Assembly: GCA_900548185.1 (NCBI GenBank) | Contig: URJJ01000026.1 | Span: 1 to 41,323, forward strand | Origin: an uncultured Opitutales bacterium | GTDB taxonomy: Bacteria; Verrucomicrobiota; Verrucomicrobiia; Opitutales; Intestinicryptomonadaceae | Direction: 5' to 3' | Length of the DNA stretch: 41,323 nt | Shown here: in pieces, positions 40,789-41,323 of the stretch | Position numbering within the stretch: position 1 is the stretch's first letter | How the letters are laid out: each line of letters begins with the position of its first letter | The notes under the pieces: model-generated | What the model was told of the DNA's origin: nothing | What the model saw: only the letters and a program-made list of their open reading frames with translations | Databases searched by the model: none | Position numbers and translations under genes: made by a program

Positions 40789-41275
40789 TTGACCTCCCTT
40801 ATCCTGAATGGCACCGGTAGCATAAACTTCGCGCGAACCGGCCTGCCCCCGCGCATCGGGGGCTCGAAAAGAAGCTTGCCGACGGCGTCGAGGGCGGCGC
40901 GTTCAAATGCGGGGTCTGTCGAGCTTTCTATTCCGGCCGCCTCCGCCGTCCCGTCCGGATTTATAAAAACCGAAACGACCACGTCGCCCTCGACGCCCCT
41001 TTCGAGCATCCTCCGGGGATACTCGGGAACCGCCGACCTCAGGCGGCGCGGAACCCTGTCGAGCTCCGAAACGCCAAACGCCTCAATCCCGAACCCTCCC
41101 TCGGGGACTGCGGCCGGCGAGTCGCCGGAAAAAGCCGAAAGCTCAAACGCCCCGTCCGGGGCCCCGGGAAACTCTGCGGCAAACTCCCCGAATCCGTCGG
41201 GGGCGGCCGGCGCGGGAATCCGGGGGGCGGCCCGGCGCGCAGACGGCACGCCGGAGGGGGCGCGCGCCAAGGGGG
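40785..41275 (-). CDS. TonB C-terminal domain protein, 5' end missing
   Basis: An open frame running off the contig end; at least 163 residues are visible. After a Pro/Ala-rich, low-complexity region the C-terminal TonB fold is clear: VPEYPRRMLERGVEGDVVVS, VFINPDGTAEAAGIESSTDP, AFERAALDAVGKLLFEPPM and GGRPVRAKFMLPVPFRI. The N-terminal membrane anchor is lost beyond the adapter, so the apparent TTG start at 41270 is not credible. TonB transmits proton-motive force from ExbB/ExbD to outer-membrane receptors. The order TonB-TPR suggests an exbB-exbD-tonB-TPR unit upstream, outside this window. Confidence 0.88.
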
Positions 41276-41323
41276 CTGTCTCTTATACACATCTCCGAGC
41301 CCACGAGACCCTAAGACATCTCG
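41276..41323 (+). other. Nextera read-2 adapter (artefact)
   Basis: The contig ends with the mosaic end in reverse orientation (CTGTCTCTTATACACATCT), followed by CCGAGCCCACGAGAC and part of an index. This is library adapter and not genome. Confidence 0.98.

Noticed and set aside
1..41323. CRISPR arrays, rRNA genes, complete insertion sequences
   Set aside because: No regularly spaced direct repeats, rRNA sequence or intact transposase gene was found on reading both strands.

Overview
The window is one assembled contig flanked by sequencing adapters: bases 1-41 and 41276-41323 are Nextera transposase adapter, so the biological sequence is 42-41275 and both ends are artificial breaks. The gene set is that of a Gram-negative bacterium with an outer membrane (BamA, Skp/OmpH, a SurA-like isomerase, a TonB C-terminal domain). 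A PEP-CTERM tail, a Tat-exported Gfo/Idh/MocA oxidoreductase paired with a HEAT/discoidin protein, a very large exported GH2 beta-galactosidase, a sialate O-acetylesterase family protein and a GntR-HTH/LacI-sensor regulator together suggest Verrucomicrobiota (Opitutae-like), probably host-associated. The taxonomy is inferred from gene content and style; no rRNA gene is present.

Layout. 42-2609: pyrimidine operon on the minus strand (pyrB-pyrC-membrane protein, joined by ATGA overlaps) with a promoter and a leader hairpin. 2660-6291: minus-strand pair of Gfo/Idh/MocA oxidoreductase and HEAT/discoidin protein. 6292-9200: an AT-richer, gene-poor accessory island with a candidate ribbon-helix-helix protein, a C-terminal tyrosine-recombinase remnant, a second RHH-like protein, a small gene split by an in-frame stop, and a 26-residue hydrophobic peptide gene opposed by a candidate antisense RNA. 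9201-16760: DUF2284 protein, tRNA-Arg(CCG), then plus-strand parA-rnc-mfd and a periplasmic PPIase. 17139-24653: an IdeS/Mac-like cysteine protease with a PEP-CTERM tail, a secreted GH2 beta-galactosidase, tRNA-Thr(TGT) and the sialate O-acetylesterase family protein. 24949-30656: regulator, then skp, bamA and dnaB on the minus strand. 30990-33278: acyltransferase-3 membrane protein and a gene-poor gap. 33279-35919: translation/replication cluster rplY-pth-rpsF-ssb-rplI. 36197-41275: HAD hydrolase, then a minus-strand run TonB-domain protein - TPR protein - folP - folB - folK - rsmI.

Two things stand out. First, the 8.7-8.9 kb locus has the layout of a type I toxin-antitoxin module: a 26-aa single-helix peptide with the strongest Shine-Dalgarno in the window, and on the opposite strand a TTGACA/TATAAC promoter and an intrinsic terminator that would make a roughly 95-nt RNA covering its ribosome binding site. 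Second, the protein at 17139-17987 keeps the Cys/His/Asp catalytic signature of the streptococcal immunoglobulin-cleaving protease family but carries a PEP-CTERM sorting tail, and lies next to exported enzymes that could act on host glycoconjugates.

Many start codons here lack an obvious Shine-Dalgarno, so starts were set mainly by signal peptides, family alignment and overlap with neighbours. All protein assignments are from motif reading, not searches.
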